DNA of 64,000 nt, taken from the NCBI RefSeq assembly GCF_900142875.1, contig NZ_FRCK01000001.1, forward strand, positions 62,001 to 126,000, in the 5' to 3' direction. The notes below the pieces were generated by a model. The model made no database searches and had not been told where the DNA came from. It saw nothing but the letters and a program-made list of their open reading frames with translations. A program made the translations under genes and the position numbers. Of the stretch, positions 27,539 through 37,887 are shown piece after piece (the stretch's first letter is position 1; the number at the start of each line of letters is the position of its first letter). Source of the stretch: Paracoccus solventivorans (GTDB lineage Bacteria > Pseudomonadota > Alphaproteobacteria > Rhodobacterales > Rhodobacteraceae).

Positions 27539-27700
27539 CCGCGGGACGGCCGGGCTTGCGTCGCCGCCGCAAGGGGGCGCTGCCCCCGTCCCTGCGGGAC
27601 TCCCCCGGGATATTTGAGACACGATGAAAGACGCGGCGGCCGGGACCGATTCCGGCGGCCGCGCGTTGACCGGCGTCACCCGGATAAAAGGAGGAGCGTC

Positions 27701-27967
27701 ATGGTCAACGCCAGCGACATCAGGGAACACATGGAAATCGTCGGCGCCGACGGGGTGCATGTCGGCAAGGTCGATCACATGGACGGCGACCGCATCAAGA
27801 TGACCCGCAAGGACCCCGAGCACGGGCAGGACAGCAGCCATCATCACTATGTGCGGCTGGCCGCCGTGGCCTCACTGGACGGCGGCAAGGTCTGGCTGTC
27901 GGCGGATGCCGCCAATGCCGAGCAGCTGTTCGAGGAAGAGGACGGCTCTCCGGTCGAGTACGAATGA
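27701..27967 (+). CDS. DUF2171 family protein
   Basis: An 88-residue soluble, acidic protein: MVNASDIREHMEIVGADGVH, then VGKVDHMDGDRIKMTRKDP, a PRC-barrel-like beta pattern described as DUF2171. Such proteins often accompany general stress genes; no activity is known. AAAGGAGGAG precedes the ATG at 27701 at ideal spacing, so expression may be strong. It stands alone between hisG and the convergent DUF4177 gene. Confidence 0.85.
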   Translation: MVNASDIREHMEIVGADGVHVGKVDHMDGDRIKMTRKDPEHGQDSSHHHYVRLAAVASLDGGKVWLSADAANAEQLFEEEDGSPVEYE

Positions 27968-28078
27968 ACTAAGGGCGCGGCACCGGTGGGAACCGGCCCG
28001 CGCCCGTTCTTCCTTGCCCAAATATCCCCGCCGGAGGCTCCGGCCGCGCCCCCCGGCGCAGTGTCTCGGGTGCGGCCG

Positions 28079-28609
28079 TCAGCGAGAGGCGGGGCCCAGC
28101 CGGGTGCCGTTGGACGGCTCGGTCGCTTGGGCGTCGGGGCGGGCCGCCAGCGGCGGGCGCTGGACGAAGGCCGGGGCCGGGCCGGGCTCGGGCGTCTCGG
28201 GCGCGGCTGTGACTGTGGCTGTGGCTGCGCCCGGGTCGTCGAGTTCGGCGTGCAGTGCAGGGCGGCTTTCGGCAGCAGGCACCGGCACCGCAGCGGGACT
28301 TTCGGCCACGGGCGCCGGCGGCGCAGCCGGGGTGGCGCGCGGCGCGGCCTCGGGCTCCGGCACGGTCGCAAGCGAGGGTAGCCGGCGGCGGAACACCAGC
28401 ACGTTGTGGTAGACGGTGGTGCGGCTGGTCAGCCCGCTGCGTTCCTCGCAGGGCAGCGTTTCCGCCCGGATATATTCCCAGCCCGCCGCGGCCATGCGGT
28501 TGATCTCGACGGTCAGGGCATGGGCAAAGCGTTCCGCGCCCGTACGCGCGCCGCGGGTCTTTTCGCCGCGGGCCGGGGCCGGGATCACCGTGTATTCATG
28601 TTGCTGCAC
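28079..28609 (-). CDS. DUF4177 domain protein with Pro/Ala-rich tail
   Basis: A 176-residue protein. Residues 1-75 are a DUF4177-type domain (EYTVIPAPARGEKTRG, AGWEYIRAETLPCEERSGLT, NVLVFRRRLP), followed by about 100 residues of low-complexity Ala/Pro/Glu sequence. The GTG at 28609 is chosen because GGAGG lies 6 nt upstream and the family starts with this QQxEYxV segment; the longer frame adds non-homologous residues. Function unknown. Confidence 0.78.
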   Translation of the reverse strand: MQQHEYTVIPAPARGEKTRGARTGAERFAHALTVEINRMAAAGWEYIRAETLPCEERSGLTSRTTVYHNVLVFRRRLPSLATVPEPEAAPRATPAAPPAPVAESPAAVPVPAAESRPALHAELDDPGAATATVTAAPETPEPGPAPAFVQRPPLAARPDAQATEPSNGTRLGPASR

Positions 28610-28789
28610 GAGCGCCTCCGCTGGGTTTGGGCAGGTCAGGATTAATCCATCCCGCCTGTCCCCGCCAGACTCGCGCAGGATTCCCGTGTTCACGAAACGG
28701 GGCGGTGGCCGATGCGCATTTTGCCGCACGCCACCGGCAACGGATTCCAGCTATGATTTGATCATTCGAATATTCAGAGGAAGCGAGAT

Positions 28790-29218
28790 ATGAAAAGATT
28801 CCTGTTTTCAGCCGCGCTGGCCATGGTCCTGCCGCTGGCGGCCGCAGCCCAGGAACCGTTCGACGCGCAAAAGGCCGGGTTGTCCCAGCCCGTGATCGCC
28901 GTCACCATGGCGCTGGCGCAAAATGCCGATGCGCTGCAACTGACCGACGAACAGCGCGGGGCAGTCAAGGCGTGGATGGACGAGATGCCGGCCAAACGGA
29001 TCGCCGTCGAGCGCGAAACCGTGGCAATGCGGACGGAATTGCGCCAGATGATCGCCGCAGGCGCGCCGGTCGCCGAGCGCGAGGCGCTGGCCGCCCGGAT
29101 CGGTGCCAAGGAAACCGAAATGGCAATGATGCGCTCGGCCTGCGTGGATCACTGGCGCAGCGTCCTGACCCCTGAACAATTCGCCGAGCTGCTCCGCCTG
29201 GCCGGCGTGACGGAATAG
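28790..29218 (+). CDS. Periplasmic protein of CpxP/Spy-like type
   Basis: A 142-residue protein with a signal peptide (MKRFLFSAALAMVLPLAAAAQ). The mature part is helical, with LQLTDEQRGAVKAWMDEM and VLTPEQFAELLRLAG near the end, the LTxEQ pattern of LTXXQ/CpxP-like periplasmic proteins (heavy-metal resistance or chaperone-like). AGAGGAAG precedes the ATG. The upstream 180 bp, partly AT-rich, should hold divergent promoters. Assignment rests on pattern only. Confidence 0.65.
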   Translation: MKRFLFSAALAMVLPLAAAAQEPFDAQKAGLSQPVIAVTMALAQNADALQLTDEQRGAVKAWMDEMPAKRIAVERETVAMRTELRQMIAAGAPVAEREALAARIGAKETEMAMMRSACVDHWRSVLTPEQFAELLRLAGVTE

Positions 29219-29223
29219 CGCGC

Positions 29224-29262
29224 TGGCAGGGCAGCGGCGTCGTCCCGGCGCCGCTACCCTGC
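29224..29262 (+). terminator. Hairpin after the CpxP-like gene
   Basis: A long near-perfect stem: GCAGGGCAGCGGCG against CGCCGCTACCCTGC, with no clear T-run after it. Probably ends the transcript. Confidence 0.55.
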
Positions 29263-29384
29263 TAGATCGGGCGGCCGCTCTCATGGGCGTCAGCCCTTTC
29301 CGGCTGCAGGCCCGCCGCAGCGCCGGCATGATGCTGCAATCGACGCCGCCACATAAGCGCCGGCACCGCAAGGCGCAGCGGCGG

Positions 29385-30899
29385 CTACAGCCCCAGCTTC
29401 TTCGCCACCAGCTCGTTCACCGCGGCGGGGTTGGCCTTGCCGCCGGTGGCCTTCAGCACCTGCCCGACGAACCAGCCGGCCAGCTTGGGGTTCGCGCGAG
29501 CCTTTTCGACCTGCGCCGGGTTGGCGGCGATGATCTCGTCCACCGCCGATTCGATGGCGCCCAGGTCGGTGACCTGCTTCATGCCGCGCGCGGCGGCGAT
29601 TTCGGCCGGGTCGCCGCCCTCGGTCCAGATGATCTCGAACAGGTCCTTGGCCATCTTGCCCGAGATCTCGCCCGAGGCGATCAGGTCGATCACGCCCCCC
29701 AGCTGCGCGGCGCTGACCGGGCTGTCGGCGATCGCCAGCCCCTGCTTGTTCAGCCGGCCGAACAGCTCGTTGATGACCCAGTTCGCCGCCTGCTTGCCGT
29801 CGCGGCCCCTGGCCACCGCCTCGAAGTAATCGGCGTTCTCGACCTCGGCGGTCAGCACGCCGGCGTCGTATTCCGACAGCCCCAGCTCTCGCACGAAGCG
29901 GGCCTTCTTGGCGTCGGGCAGCTCCGGCATCGCAGCCGCGATTCCGTCCACCCAGCCCTGCTCGATCTCCAGCGGCAGCAGGTCGGGGTCGGGGAAATAG
30001 CGATAGTCATGCGCGTCCTCTTTCGAGCGCATCGACCGGGTTTCGCCCTTGTCGGGGTCGTAGAGCCGGGTTTCCTGCACCACCTCGCCGCCGTCCTCAA
30101 TGATGGCGATCTGGCGGCGGGCCTCATACTCGACCGCCTGCTGGATGAAGCGCATCGAGTTCATGTTCTTGATTTCGCAGCGCGTGCCCAGCACGGAATG
30201 GTCGCCGGTCTCGCGGAAACGCTCGTAGGCGCCCGGCTTGCAGACCGACACGTTCACGTCGGCGCGCAGGCTGCCGTTCTGCATGTTGCCGTCGCAGGTG
30301 CCCAGGTAGCGCATGATCTGGCGCAGCTTGCCGACATAGGCCGCCGCTTCCTCGGGGCCGCGGATATCGGGGCGGCTGACGATCTCCATCAGCGCGACGC
30401 CGGTGCGGTTCAGGTCGACGAAGGACAGGTTCGGGTCCATGTCGTGGATCGACTTGCCCGCGTCCTGTTCCAGGTGGATGCGCTCGATCCTGACCCGGCG
30501 GGCGATGCCGGGGGCCATGTCGACGATGATTTCGCCCTCGCCCACGATCGGGTGGTAAAGCTGGCTGATCTGATAGCCCTGCGGCAGGTCGGGGTAGAAG
30601 TAGTTCTTGCGGTCAAAGGCGGAAAACAGGTTGATCGCGGCGTTCAGCCCCAGCCCGGTGCGCACCGCCTGTTCCACGCAGAACTCGTTGATCACCGGCA
30701 GCATCCCCGGCATCGCCGCGTCCACGAAGCTGACATTGCTGTTCGGCTCCGCGCCGAAGGCGGTCGAGGCCCCCGAAAACAGCTTGGCGTTCGAGGCGAC
30801 CTGCGCGTGAACCTCGAGCCCGATCACCAGTTCCCAGTCGCCCTTGGCCCCGGCGATGACCTTGGGTTCGGGTGCGGTATAGGTGAGATGGTCGAGCAT
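29385..30899 (-). CDS. gatB: Aspartyl/glutamyl-tRNA amidotransferase subunit B
   Basis: A 504-residue subunit of GatCAB, which amidates Glu-tRNA(Gln) and, where present, Asp-tRNA(Asn). It contains [20 protein letters not shown] near 25, [16 protein letters not shown] near 95, [20 protein letters not shown] near 162, and [14 protein letters not shown] near 298. The C-terminal YqeY-like domain ends at the stop. The ATG at 30899 is the family start. gatA and gatC are not in the window. It follows the long envelope protein gene by 79 bp on the same strand. Confidence 0.97.
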   Translation of the reverse strand: MLDHLTYTAPEPKVIAGAKGDWELVIGLEVHAQVASNAKLFSGASTAFGAEPNSNVSFVDAAMPGMLPVINEFCVEQAVRTGLGLNAAINLFSAFDRKNYFYPDLPQGYQISQLYHPIVGEGEIIVDMAPGIARRVRIERIHLEQDAGKSIHDMDPNLSFVDLNRTGVALMEIVSRPDIRGPEEAAAYVGKLRQIMRYLGTCDGNMQNGSLRADVNVSVCKPGAYERFRETGDHSVLGTRCEIKNMNSMRFIQQAVEYEARRQIAIIEDGGEVVQETRLYDPDKGETRSMRSKEDAHDYRYFPDPDLLPLEIEQGWVDGIAAAMPELPDAKKARFVRELGLSEYDAGVLTAEVENADYFEAVARGRDGKQAANWVINELFGRLNKQGLAIADSPVSAAQLGGVIDLIASGEISGKMAKDLFEIIWTEGGDPAEIAAARGMKQVTDLGAIESAVDEIIAANPAQVEKARANPKLAGWFVGQVLKATGGKANPAAVNELVAKKLGL

Positions 30900-30978
30900 T
30901 CTGGCCTCCGGCAGGGTTGCGCCGGTTCTATTGCCGCAAGGCCCGCGCGGCAAGTGGCGCCGCGCGGTTCCAGGGGCC

Positions 30979-33900
30979 TTACCTGCCGTTCATGATCGGC
31001 AGGTTGTAGGTGCGGCCGCCCTTGACATAGGTGATCTTGCCGTCGCCGATCTTGTTGATGGCGCCGCCGTCGATCTTGTCGCCGATGCGCACGGTGACGA
31101 TGCGGCCGTTGCGCAGGCGGATCAGCCCGCGGCTGGCGCGGCCGGCGCCGATCACCCCGATAACCTGGGTCTTGCCGGCCTCGAACCCGCGCTGGGTGGC
31201 GTTGCGGGCCACGTCGCCGGCGGTGGTGCCCTGCGCGGCTTTCTGCGCGATCTCGGGTTCGTCATCCACCTCCGGCGGGCGGTAGGAGCCCTGCGAGGCG
31301 ATGGCGGCCTGGCGCTCGGCCTCGGCCTGGGCGCGGGCGCGGGCCTCGGCCTCGGCACGAGCCTGGGCCTCAGCCTGCGCGTCGGTCTGGGCGCGGGCGC
31401 GGGCGCGTTCCTCGGCCTGGCGCTGCAGCTCTTCGTCGCGGGCGCGTTGGGCGAGATCGTCCGCCGGCGGGGCAGCGGAGGGCGCGGCCTCGGGGGCCGC
31501 CTGCTGGCGGGGCGAGGGCAGCGGCGCCACCGGGCGCATCGCAGCGGCCGCCGCGATGGCGACCGCCTCGGCCTCGGCGTCGCGGACCGGGGCCAGCGCG
31601 GTGGCGGCGCGGGCCGGCTTGCGCAGCGGCGCGCCGGCGCTGGCCAGCGGCCGGCCAGCAGCGGGGTTGGCGCTGGCCACCGCCTCGGCCAGGGCACTGG
31701 CCACCGCGGTTTCAGAGGGCGCGCCCGCACGCCCCGGCCGCGGGCTGGGGCGGTTGCCGGCGACCGTGGCGCGGGCGGGGGCTTGCGCGGCGGGCGAAGG
31801 CGCGGGCTTGGCCGCCACCGCCTCGGCAATCGCCGCATCGACGGCAGAGGCCGCGTGCCCCGGGCGCGGCGCCGGGCGGGCCTGCGCAAGGACCGGCCCG
31901 CGGTCGGCGGCGGGTGCAGACAGCCGCCGCAGCGTCGGGTTGAAGGCGTAAAGACCGGCCAGCAGCGCATCCGCGGCCACCGCCTCGGCCGCAGTCATCT
32001 CGGCCGCGGTGGCGGCTTCGTTGGCCGAGCCTTCCTCGGGGCGCGGCGCCGGGCGGGCGCTGGACGGGCGCGGGGCCGTGGCCGCAGCGGGGGTCGGGGT
32101 CGAGGCGGCGGCGGCAGGCGCCGCCCGGCGCGCGGGCGGCCGCGCCGCAGCGGCGGGGCGCGCGGCCGTGGGGGCGGCGGTCTGCGCCGGGCGCGCGGGC
32201 TGGCTGGTCGCAGCCGGGGCCGTGGCCGCGGGCGCGCGGGTGGCCGCCGGCGCCTGCTGCTGCCGCACTGCCGCCGGCCGGCTGCTCGGCCGTTCAGAGC
32301 GGGTCAGCGCCCGCCGCCCGGGCACCACCGCCGGCAGTTGATCCGCCGTCGCCGCAGGGGGCGCGGCCGCAGGCTCGGGCCGCCGCGGCGCGATCGCGGG
32401 TCGGCCGGTGGCGGCGGTCGCGGCGCTCGGCGCGGTCGCCGTGGCGTCTGCCGGGGTGCCGCTCTCGCTGGCCGCGGTGGTTCCAGCGGGGGTTGGGGCG
32501 GCGGGCTGCGTGGCGTCTGCCGCGGTGCCGGTGGACGCTACGCCTTCACTCGCCGCCGTGGTTCCGGCGGTGGTTGCGGGGGCAGTGGCCGCCGGATCGG
32601 CGCCGGTGACCGTGGCGGCGGGCGACGTGGAGTCGGGCGTCGAAGCCCTGGACGCGGGGGAGGTTGCAGTGGCTCCCGGTGCCGCGGTCTCGACGGCCGC
32701 GCCGATTCCGGGCGCCGTCGCGGCAGTCCCCGGCCCCGCCGCCGAATCGGCTGCGGAAGCGGCGCTACCCTGCGCTGCCGGGGCCGGCGACCCGGCCGCC
32801 ACGCCGCCGGTGGCAGAGGATGCCGTTGCCGCCGGAGTGCCGGCCGCCGGCGTATCGGCAGCCGGTGCCCCGACAACAGCAGCGCCGGCGGCGGAAGTGC
32901 CCGCAGTCGGGGAAAGCGGCGCCGCGGCCCGCGCATCGGTGGCCGGGGTCCCGCTCTCCGGCCCCCGCGAAGCGGGTGCGACGACGGTGCCGGTGGCGGG
33001 AACAGGCGAGGCCGGCGAGGCCGCGGTGCCGGCCGCACCCCCCGGCACACCGCCCTGCGTTGCCGTCCCGCCCGCCGTCGTGGCAACACCGGCGCTGCCC
33101 GCCGTGTCCGGGGTCGAGGCCATGTCCGGCCCGCGCGTCGAGGGGGTGGCAAAGGCCCAGATCAGCGTCAGCCCCAGCAGCAGCGCCCCCAGCATCACCA
33201 GCAGCGCCCCCACCCCGCCGCGAGAGCCGGGATGGCGTTCGGGCAGCGCCGGGGCCTCGCCCCGTACCAGCCGCGCCGCGGCGGCCCGGTCCAGCACCGC
33301 CCGCGCCCGCGGCGACAGCTCGGCCGGAACCCGCGGCTGAATGGGGGCCTCGTGCTCGGCGATCAGATCCGACGGCGGCGGCGGGGGCGCCGCGCGCACC
33401 GGCCCGGCCGGCCCGACCCGCGCGGCGGCAAGCTCATCGGGAAGAAAGGCGGTGACCTCAGGCAGCGCGGGTGCCGCAGCAGCGGACGCGGAACGGGAGG
33501 AGCGCGCCGCGGCAGAGACCGGCGCGGCGGTTATGGGCGCACGGGCAGCGGAGGCAGAGCCTGCGTCGGCCGCAGTCTGCGAAGCAGGCGTAGCAGTAGC
33601 AGCGGCATGAGAAGCCGACAGCTCAGCGGGCGCAAGGTCCGCCTGCGCGCGGAAATTCTGTGGAAGGGAGGCAGGGGTTTCGGCAGCCTGCGCATGGCGT
33701 CCCGACGCAGCGGCGCCCGATGCATCAGCGTCAGAAGGGGTCTTCGAAGCAGGCACCGCATCCTCGGCCGCAGCGACGGGCGACGCATCCGCAGGCACCC
33801 CCGCATCTGCGCGCGAGGTCCGGGCAGCAGCAGACGCACCGGGAGCGGGCCCACCGGCAGTGAGCGCATGGGCAACCGATGCAGCGGCAGCAGGCGCGAT

Positions 33901-35271
33901 ATCGCTGGCGGGCACCGCCGACGGCATGGCCGCGCCTGTCGCATTGGGCGCAGATGCTGCGGCCGCAGGCGCAAGAGCAGCAGGCGCACCGGCAGCGGAT
34001 GCATGAGAGGCCGGCGCATCAGCCGCCGGTATAACCGCGCGGCGATGGGAAGACTGCGTCCCAGCAGCACCCGCGGCATCGTCGGCAGGCGCGGGGTGCG
34101 GAGTCTCCGCCTCCAATGTCTCCGACACGAGAGGCGAGGCCGCCGTGTCGGCTGCAACCGACGCTCCGGCCGTATCAGTTGTCCCAGCCACAGCCGTATC
34201 CGGGGCCCCAGCCACGGCCGTATCGGGGGCCACGGCCACGGCCGTATCAGAAAACTCGCCCCCAGCCGCATCGGCGAGTTCGGCCGCAGTCGCATCGGGG
34301 AGCTCGGCCGCAGCCGCATCAGAGGTCCCGCCCGGTACCGCCGCAGGGCGCTCGGCCGCAGCTGCGCCAAGGGTCCCGGCCGGCGCCGCCTCGGGGGTCC
34401 CAGCCCCGGCTGTATCAGCGGTCCCGACCTCGGCCATAGCAGAGTCCTCGGCCATAGCAGAAACCTCGGCCGCAGCCGCATGAGGGGTCCCAGTTGACAC
34501 CGCCTCGGGAAACTCGGCCGCAGCCTCATCATAGGCCCCGACCGCAGCCGCATGAGGAGTCCCGACCGCAGCCGCCTCGGCGGGCTCGGCCACAGCGGAC
34601 GCCCGCACAGCCGCAGCCCCGTCCTCCACGGCCCCGGCCTCCACGGCACTCTCATCGCCGTCCCCGGCCTGCACCGCCGCGGCGCCCTCCTCCGGCGCTC
34701 CGCTCCCGGAGGCCTCAGCCGGCGGCTCGGGCAGATCCCCGCTCAGGTCCAGATCGCCCTGCGCGGCCGGGGCCGGCAGCTCCTCGGCCTCGACGGCATC
34801 GCGGAACTGCGGGGCGGCGGGGAACTGGCCCTCGGCCGGGTCGCCGAGGAAGCCGGCGGCGGCGAAGCCGTGGCTGCGGGCGAAATCCTCGGCCTCGCGC
34901 AGGGTCTGGCGGGCGACGGCGGCGACGCGCAGGCGGTCGTCCCCGGCCGGGCGCCAGTCCCAGGACAGCTCGTCCACCGCATACGGGGTCAGCCCGTCCA
35001 GCGCCGGGCCCAGGTCCGCCCCCGCCGCCGCCGGCAGCGAGGTATAGAGGATCTGGTCCTCGGGGATGATCAGCGCCACCAGCGCCTCGGGGCCGTTGGC
35101 GGCCAGGCGGCGCAGCCTCGCCATCTCGGCCCGGAAATCCGGCGCATCGAAGGGCGCGACCGAGACCTCGGTCCAGCGCGGGAACTGGCCGGGCGCGGCC
35201 GTCCGTTCCATCAGATGCACAGCATCGCTGCTGAACGACAGGGCAAAATCGGGCGCGGACCGCGTGTTCAT
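30979..35271 (-). CDS. Very long Ala/Pro-rich membrane protein with PilP/GspC-like C-terminus
   Basis: A 1430-residue protein. Residues about 1-180 form a compact domain ([35 protein letters not shown]) resembling the cytoplasmic part of PilM/GspL. A long Ala-rich stretch with degenerate [24 protein letters not shown] repeats follows, then one membrane helix ([19 protein letters not shown]) near residue 700, then another Ala/Thr/Pro-rich region with charged coiled-coil-like EAxARAxAEAE repeats. The last 60 residues ([20 protein letters not shown] and [16 protein letters not shown]) resemble the beta domain of PilP/GspC. It may be a fused scaffold between cytoplasm and periplasm. A start at 35334 is possible. 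No partner secretion genes are adjacent. Confidence 0.72.
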   Translation of the reverse strand: MNTRSAPDFALSFSSDAVHLMERTAAPGQFPRWTEVSVAPFDAPDFRAEMARLRRLAANGPEALVALIIPEDQILYTSLPAAAGADLGPALDGLTPYAVDELSWDWRPAGDDRLRVAAVARQTLREAEDFARSHGFAAAGFLGDPAEGQFPAAPQFRDAVEAEELPAPAAQGDLDLSGDLPEPPAEASGSGAPEEGAAAVQAGDGDESAVEAGAVEDGAAAVRASAVAEPAEAAAVGTPHAAAVGAYDEAAAEFPEAVSTGTPHAAAAEVSAMAEDSAMAEVGTADTAGAGTPEAAPAGTLGAAAAERPAAVPGGTSDAAAAELPDATAAELADAAGGEFSDTAVAVAPDTAVAGAPDTAVAGTTDTAGASVAADTAASPLVSETLEAETPHPAPADDAAGAAGTQSSHRRAVIPAADAPASHASAAGAPAALAPAAAASAPNATGAAMPSAVPASDIAPAAAASVAHALTAGGPAPGASAAARTSRADAGVPADASPVAAAEDAVPASKTPSDADASGAAASGRHAQAAETPASLPQNFRAQADLAPAELSASHAAATATPASQTAADAGSASAARAPITAAPVSAAARSSRSASAAAAPALPEVTAFLPDELAAARVGPAGPVRAAPPPPPSDLIAEHEAPIQPRVPAELSPRARAVLDRAAAARLVRGEAPALPERHPGSRGGVGALLVMLGALLLGLTLIWAFATPSTRGPDMASTPDTAGSAGVATTAGGTATQGGVPGGAAGTAASPASPVPATGTVVAPASRGPESGTPATDARAAAPLSPTAGTSAAGAAVVGAPAADTPAAGTPAATASSATGGVAAGSPAPAAQGSAASAADSAAGPGTAATAPGIGAAVETAAPGATATSPASRASTPDSTSPAATVTGADPAATAPATTAGTTAASEGVASTGTAADATQPAAPTPAGTTAASESGTPADATATAPSAATAATGRPAIAPRRPEPAAAPPAATADQLPAVVPGRRALTRSERPSSRPAAVRQQQAPAATRAPAATAPAATSQPARPAQTAAPTAARPAAAARPPARRAAPAAAASTPTPAAATAPRPSSARPAPRPEEGSANEAATAAEMTAAEAVAADALLAGLYAFNPTLRRLSAPAADRGPVLAQARPAPRPGHAASAVDAAIAEAVAAKPAPSPAAQAPARATVAGNRPSPRPGRAGAPSETAVASALAEAVASANPAAGRPLASAGAPLRKPARAATALAPVRDAEAEAVAIAAAAAMRPVAPLPSPRQQAAPEAAPSAAPPADDLAQRARDEELQRQAEERARARAQTDAQAEAQARAEAEARARAQAEAERQAAIASQGSYRPPEVDDEPEIAQKAAQGTTAGDVARNATQRGFEAGKTQVIGVIGAGRASRGLIRLRNGRIVTVRIGDKIDGGAINKIGDGKITYVKGGRTYNLPIMNGR

Positions 35272-35351
35272 GGCCGGTGCTTTTCTGTTCTGGCCGGTCG
35301 TCGTTGATCGCGATCCGGTCCGTTGACTGCTCATCCCAATGGATAGCGCAG

Positions 35352-35367
35352 TTGCACGTCCGTGCAA
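35352..35367. promoter_or_regulatory. Palindrome in divergent promoter region
   Basis: TTGCACGTCCGTGCAA, a perfect 7 bp inverted repeat with a 2 bp centre, lies midway between the divergent long envelope protein gene and the SIMPL gene. It is a candidate repressor or activator site. Confidence 0.35.
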
Positions 35368-35467
35368 AGAGAAACACCATATCGTGAGGGACCCTTGCGT
35401 CCCAAGCCGGCGTTGCCGAAGCAATGGCAGGAAGGCCCCGCCGCGGGGTCGGAAGAAAGGAATGCAC

Positions 35468-36619
35468 ATGGCTTTGGTCTCACGCAAGTTTTCGCTTTCC
35501 CGGGGCGCGCCCGCGCGGCTGGCGGGGGGCGCACCGGCGGGGCTGATCGGGGCGTCGGCGGGGCTGCTGGCGGGCGCCGCGGCGCTGGCGATGCTGGCGG
35601 CGACCCCGGCCGCGGCCCATCCGATGGGGCATTGCGGGCCGGGCCATGCGGGGCCGGGCCATGCCGCCGGCGCGCCGATGCGGCCGGCCACGATCGACGT
35701 GCAGGGCGAGGGGCGCACGAATGTCGCCCCCGATCTCGCCACGGTTTCCATCGGGGTGACCACCCAGGCCGAAACCGCGGCCCAGGCCATGGCCGACAAC
35801 GCCACCAGGCAAAGCGCCATCATCGAGGTGCTGCGCGCCCAGGGCATCGCCCCCGAGGACCTGCAGACCCAGGGGCTGAACCTGTCGCCGATGCAGGATT
35901 ATTCGCGCGAGGGGCAGCCGCCGCGGATCACCGGCTACCAGGCGCAGAACATCGTGACCGCCCGGGTGCGCGACATCCCGCAGCTGGGGGCGCTGCTGGA
36001 CGCGATGGTCGAGGCCGGCGCCACCGATGTGCGCGGCATCAGCTTCACCCGCGAGGATGCCGCCGCCGCCGAGGATGAGGCCCGCGCCGCCGCCGTGGTC
36101 GAGGCGCGTCGCCGCGCCGAGGTCATCGCCCAGGCTGCCGGCATGGTGCTGGGGCCGCTGCAATCGCTGACCGATGCCACCCGCTCGGGCGGGCCGCGGC
36201 CGATGGAGATGATGATGGCCCGCGCCGCCGATGCGCAAAGCACCCCGATCGAGGCCGGGCAGCTGACCATCACCGCGGCGGTGACCGGGGTGTGGACGAT
36301 GCTGCCCGCCGGCGCCCAGCCCGCCTGCGGCGCCCCGGGGATGCCGGGTGGTCCCATGGGGATGCCGGGCGGGATGCATGGCGGAATGCACGGGATGCCC
36401 CCGCAGGCGCCCGGCGGGCCGGGCATGGGCCAGCCCGGGCCGGTGCCGGGAACCGGGGCCGGCACGCCGCCGCAGCCTCCGGCCGCAGCCCCGGCGCCCG
36501 TCGCCCCCGCCCTGGCTGCGCCCTCTGCACCGGCGGCCGCCCCGCAGGCAGAGCAGCCAGCACCTGCCGCCCCGCAGCCGCAGCCCGCGGCGCCCGATGC
36601 CGGAACCCCGGCGAACTGA
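35468..36619 (+). CDS. SIMPL domain (DUF541) periplasmic protein
   Basis: A 383-residue protein. An Arg-rich start and hydrophobic helix (about 20-45, ending AATPAAAHP) form a signal peptide. Residues about 75-280 are a SIMPL/DUF541 domain (IDVQGEGRTNVAPDLATVSIGV, QGLNLSPMQDYSR, GYQAQNIVTARVRD, DVRGISFTREDA). The tail of about 100 residues is Met/Gly/Pro then Ala/Pro-rich. A short HPMGHCGPGHAGPGHAAG segment rich in His could bind metal. AAAGG lies 7 nt before ATG 35468; an ATG 6 bp earlier is too close. Family role is unclear (oxidative-stress phenotype in relatives such as BP26). Confidence 0.85.
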   Translation: MALVSRKFSLSRGAPARLAGGAPAGLIGASAGLLAGAAALAMLAATPAAAHPMGHCGPGHAGPGHAAGAPMRPATIDVQGEGRTNVAPDLATVSIGVTTQAETAAQAMADNATRQSAIIEVLRAQGIAPEDLQTQGLNLSPMQDYSREGQPPRITGYQAQNIVTARVRDIPQLGALLDAMVEAGATDVRGISFTREDAAAAEDEARAAAVVEARRRAEVIAQAAGMVLGPLQSLTDATRSGGPRPMEMMMARAADAQSTPIEAGQLTITAAVTGVWTMLPAGAQPACGAPGMPGGPMGMPGGMHGGMHGMPPQAPGGPGMGQPGPVPGTGAGTPPQPPAAAPAPVAPALAAPSAPAAAPQAEQPAPAAPQPQPAAPDAGTPAN

Positions 36620-36699
36620 GCCGGGCGACGGCCCCCGGCAGGGGATGAGGGCGGGTGCTCTCTCGCCCGCCGCCTGCCCGGGGCCGCAGCGATCCGACA

Positions 36700-36725
36700 G
36701 GCGGGGCCCCGGCCCCGCCTTTTCC
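36700..36725 (+). terminator. Terminator of the SIMPL gene
   Basis: AGGCGGGGCC and GGCCCCGCCT arms followed by TTTTCC. It lies 80 bp after the stop. The rest of the 318 bp gap to 36937 is GC-rich; no manganese riboswitch-like motif was seen before the TerC gene. Confidence 0.85.
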
Positions 36726-36937
36726 GTGCAGGCGCCGCGCGACCGCCGTCCCCCGACAGGCTGGCGCCGGGGCGCGCAGCTTGCCGCATCCCAGGGCGCG
36801 ACTGATCCCATTGCGCTCGGCTTGCGCAGGGTTTATCGGACCGCGACCGCAGGCGGGCTGGGCGGCGCGACAGACCAGGGCAGCGACGCCCGGGCCGGCC
36901 GTCACCGCGCCCGGCCAGGCAGCAGGAAAGGAACGAC

Positions 36938-37594
36938 ATGCACTTCTTGACCGGCGACTGGATCGGGGCGCTGTTCCAGGTCATCGCAATCGACCTCGTG
37001 CTGGCGGGCGACAACGCCATCGTCATCGGGCTGGCGGCCGCCGGCCTGCCGCGCGACCAGCGCAACAAGGCGATCCTGATCGGGATCGGCGCCGCCACCG
37101 TCATGCGTATCGGCTTTGCGCTGATCACCACGCAGCTGCTGGCGATCACCGGGCTGCTGTTGGCGGGGGGCATCCTGCTGCTGTGGGTGTCGTGGAAGAT
37201 GTGGCGCGAGCTGCGCTCGGGCGCCGGCCATGACCATGTGGCCGCGCAGGAGGCGCTGGCCGACGCCGACGTCAGCATCGCCGGGCGTCCGGCCGAGGGC
37301 AAGCGCAAGACGCTGGGACAGGCGGTGACGCAGATCATCATCGCCGACGTGTCGATGTCGCTGGACAACGTGCTGGCGGTGGCCGGCGCGGCGCGCCATC
37401 ACCTGGACGTGCTGGTGATCGGGCTGGTGCTGTCGATCGCGCTGATGGGGCTGGCCTCGACCTGGATCGCGCGGCTGATCAACCGCTTCCGCTGGATCGC
37501 CTGGATCGGTCTGCTGATTATTCTGTTCGTCGCCCTGCGGATGATCTGGGAAGGCTGGCACGAAGTCGCCGTGGCGATGGAGATGGCGGCCTGA
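36938..37594 (+). CDS. TerC family integral membrane protein (YjbE-like)
   Basis: A 218-residue inner-membrane protein with about seven helices. The two TerC half-motifs are present: VIAIDLVLAGDNAIVIGLAA near 14-33 and QIIIADVSMSLDNVLAVAG near 130-149, each with the acidic residues thought to bind metal. YjbE/TerC proteins are linked to Mn2+ export and metalation of secreted enzymes. GGAAAGG precedes the ATG. Its 3' end is duplicated 205 bp downstream. Confidence 0.92.
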   Translation: MHFLTGDWIGALFQVIAIDLVLAGDNAIVIGLAAAGLPRDQRNKAILIGIGAATVMRIGFALITTQLLAITGLLLAGGILLLWVSWKMWRELRSGAGHDHVAAQEALADADVSIAGRPAEGKRKTLGQAVTQIIIADVSMSLDNVLAVAGAARHHLDVLVIGLVLSIALMGLASTWIARLINRFRWIAWIGLLIILFVALRMIWEGWHEVAVAMEMAA

Positions 37595-37625
37595 GCTGCC
37601 GCCACCCTCTCCCCCTGACACCCAA

Positions 37626-37654
37626 GCGCCGCCGCGATCCCATCGCAGCGGCGC
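37626..37654 (+). terminator. Hairpin after the TerC gene (second copy at 37831-37859)
   Basis: GCGCCGC-GCGAT and ATCGC-GCGGCGC arms with one bulge on each side and a three-base loop. The duplicated copy is followed by TTTT, the first is not. Confidence 0.65.
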
Positions 37655-37699
37655 AATGCATTCACGGCCGCGTCACGGTCGCAAACCTTCTTTCATCAG

Positions 37700-37799
37700 G
37701 ATCGCCTGGATCGGTCTGCTGCTCATTCTGTTCGTCGCCCTGCGGATGATCTGGGAAGGCTGGCACGAAGTCACCATGGCGATGGAGATGGCGGCCTGA
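37700..37799 (+). pseudogene. Orphan 3' fragment of the TerC gene
   Basis: Frame RIAWIGLLLILFVALRMIWE then GWHEVTMAMEMAA-stop, matching the last 33 residues of the intact TerC protein with only a few changes (LLIILF to LLLILF, VAVAM to VTMAM). There is no start codon or 5' part. It is the coding section of the second repeat unit. Confidence 0.9.
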
Positions 37800-37887
37800 G
37801 CCGTCGCCACCCTCTCCCCCTGACACCCAAGCGCCGCCGCGATCCCATCGCAGCGGCGCAATGCTTTTGCGGCCGGCGTCCCGCCGC

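Larger units (their letters stand above)
37495..37882 (+). repeat. Direct duplication of the TerC gene 3' end and terminator
   Basis: A unit of about 180 bp at 37495-37677 recurs at 37700-37882 with an offset of exactly 205 bp and few mismatches. It covers the last 33 codons, the stop and a hairpin. The copies include GATCGCCTGGATCGGTCTGC at both starts. Confidence 0.92.

Noticed and set aside
30883..34497. 1204-codon open frame on the plus strand
   Set aside because: It is antisense to the Ala/Pro-rich envelope protein gene; GC-rich repeats remove stops on the opposite strand. Its translation is Arg/Gly-rich without any domain.
36726..36937. Manganese (yybP-ykoY) riboswitch before the TerC gene
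   Set aside because: Such a riboswitch would be expected for some TerC genes, but no GGGGAGUAGC-like core was seen.
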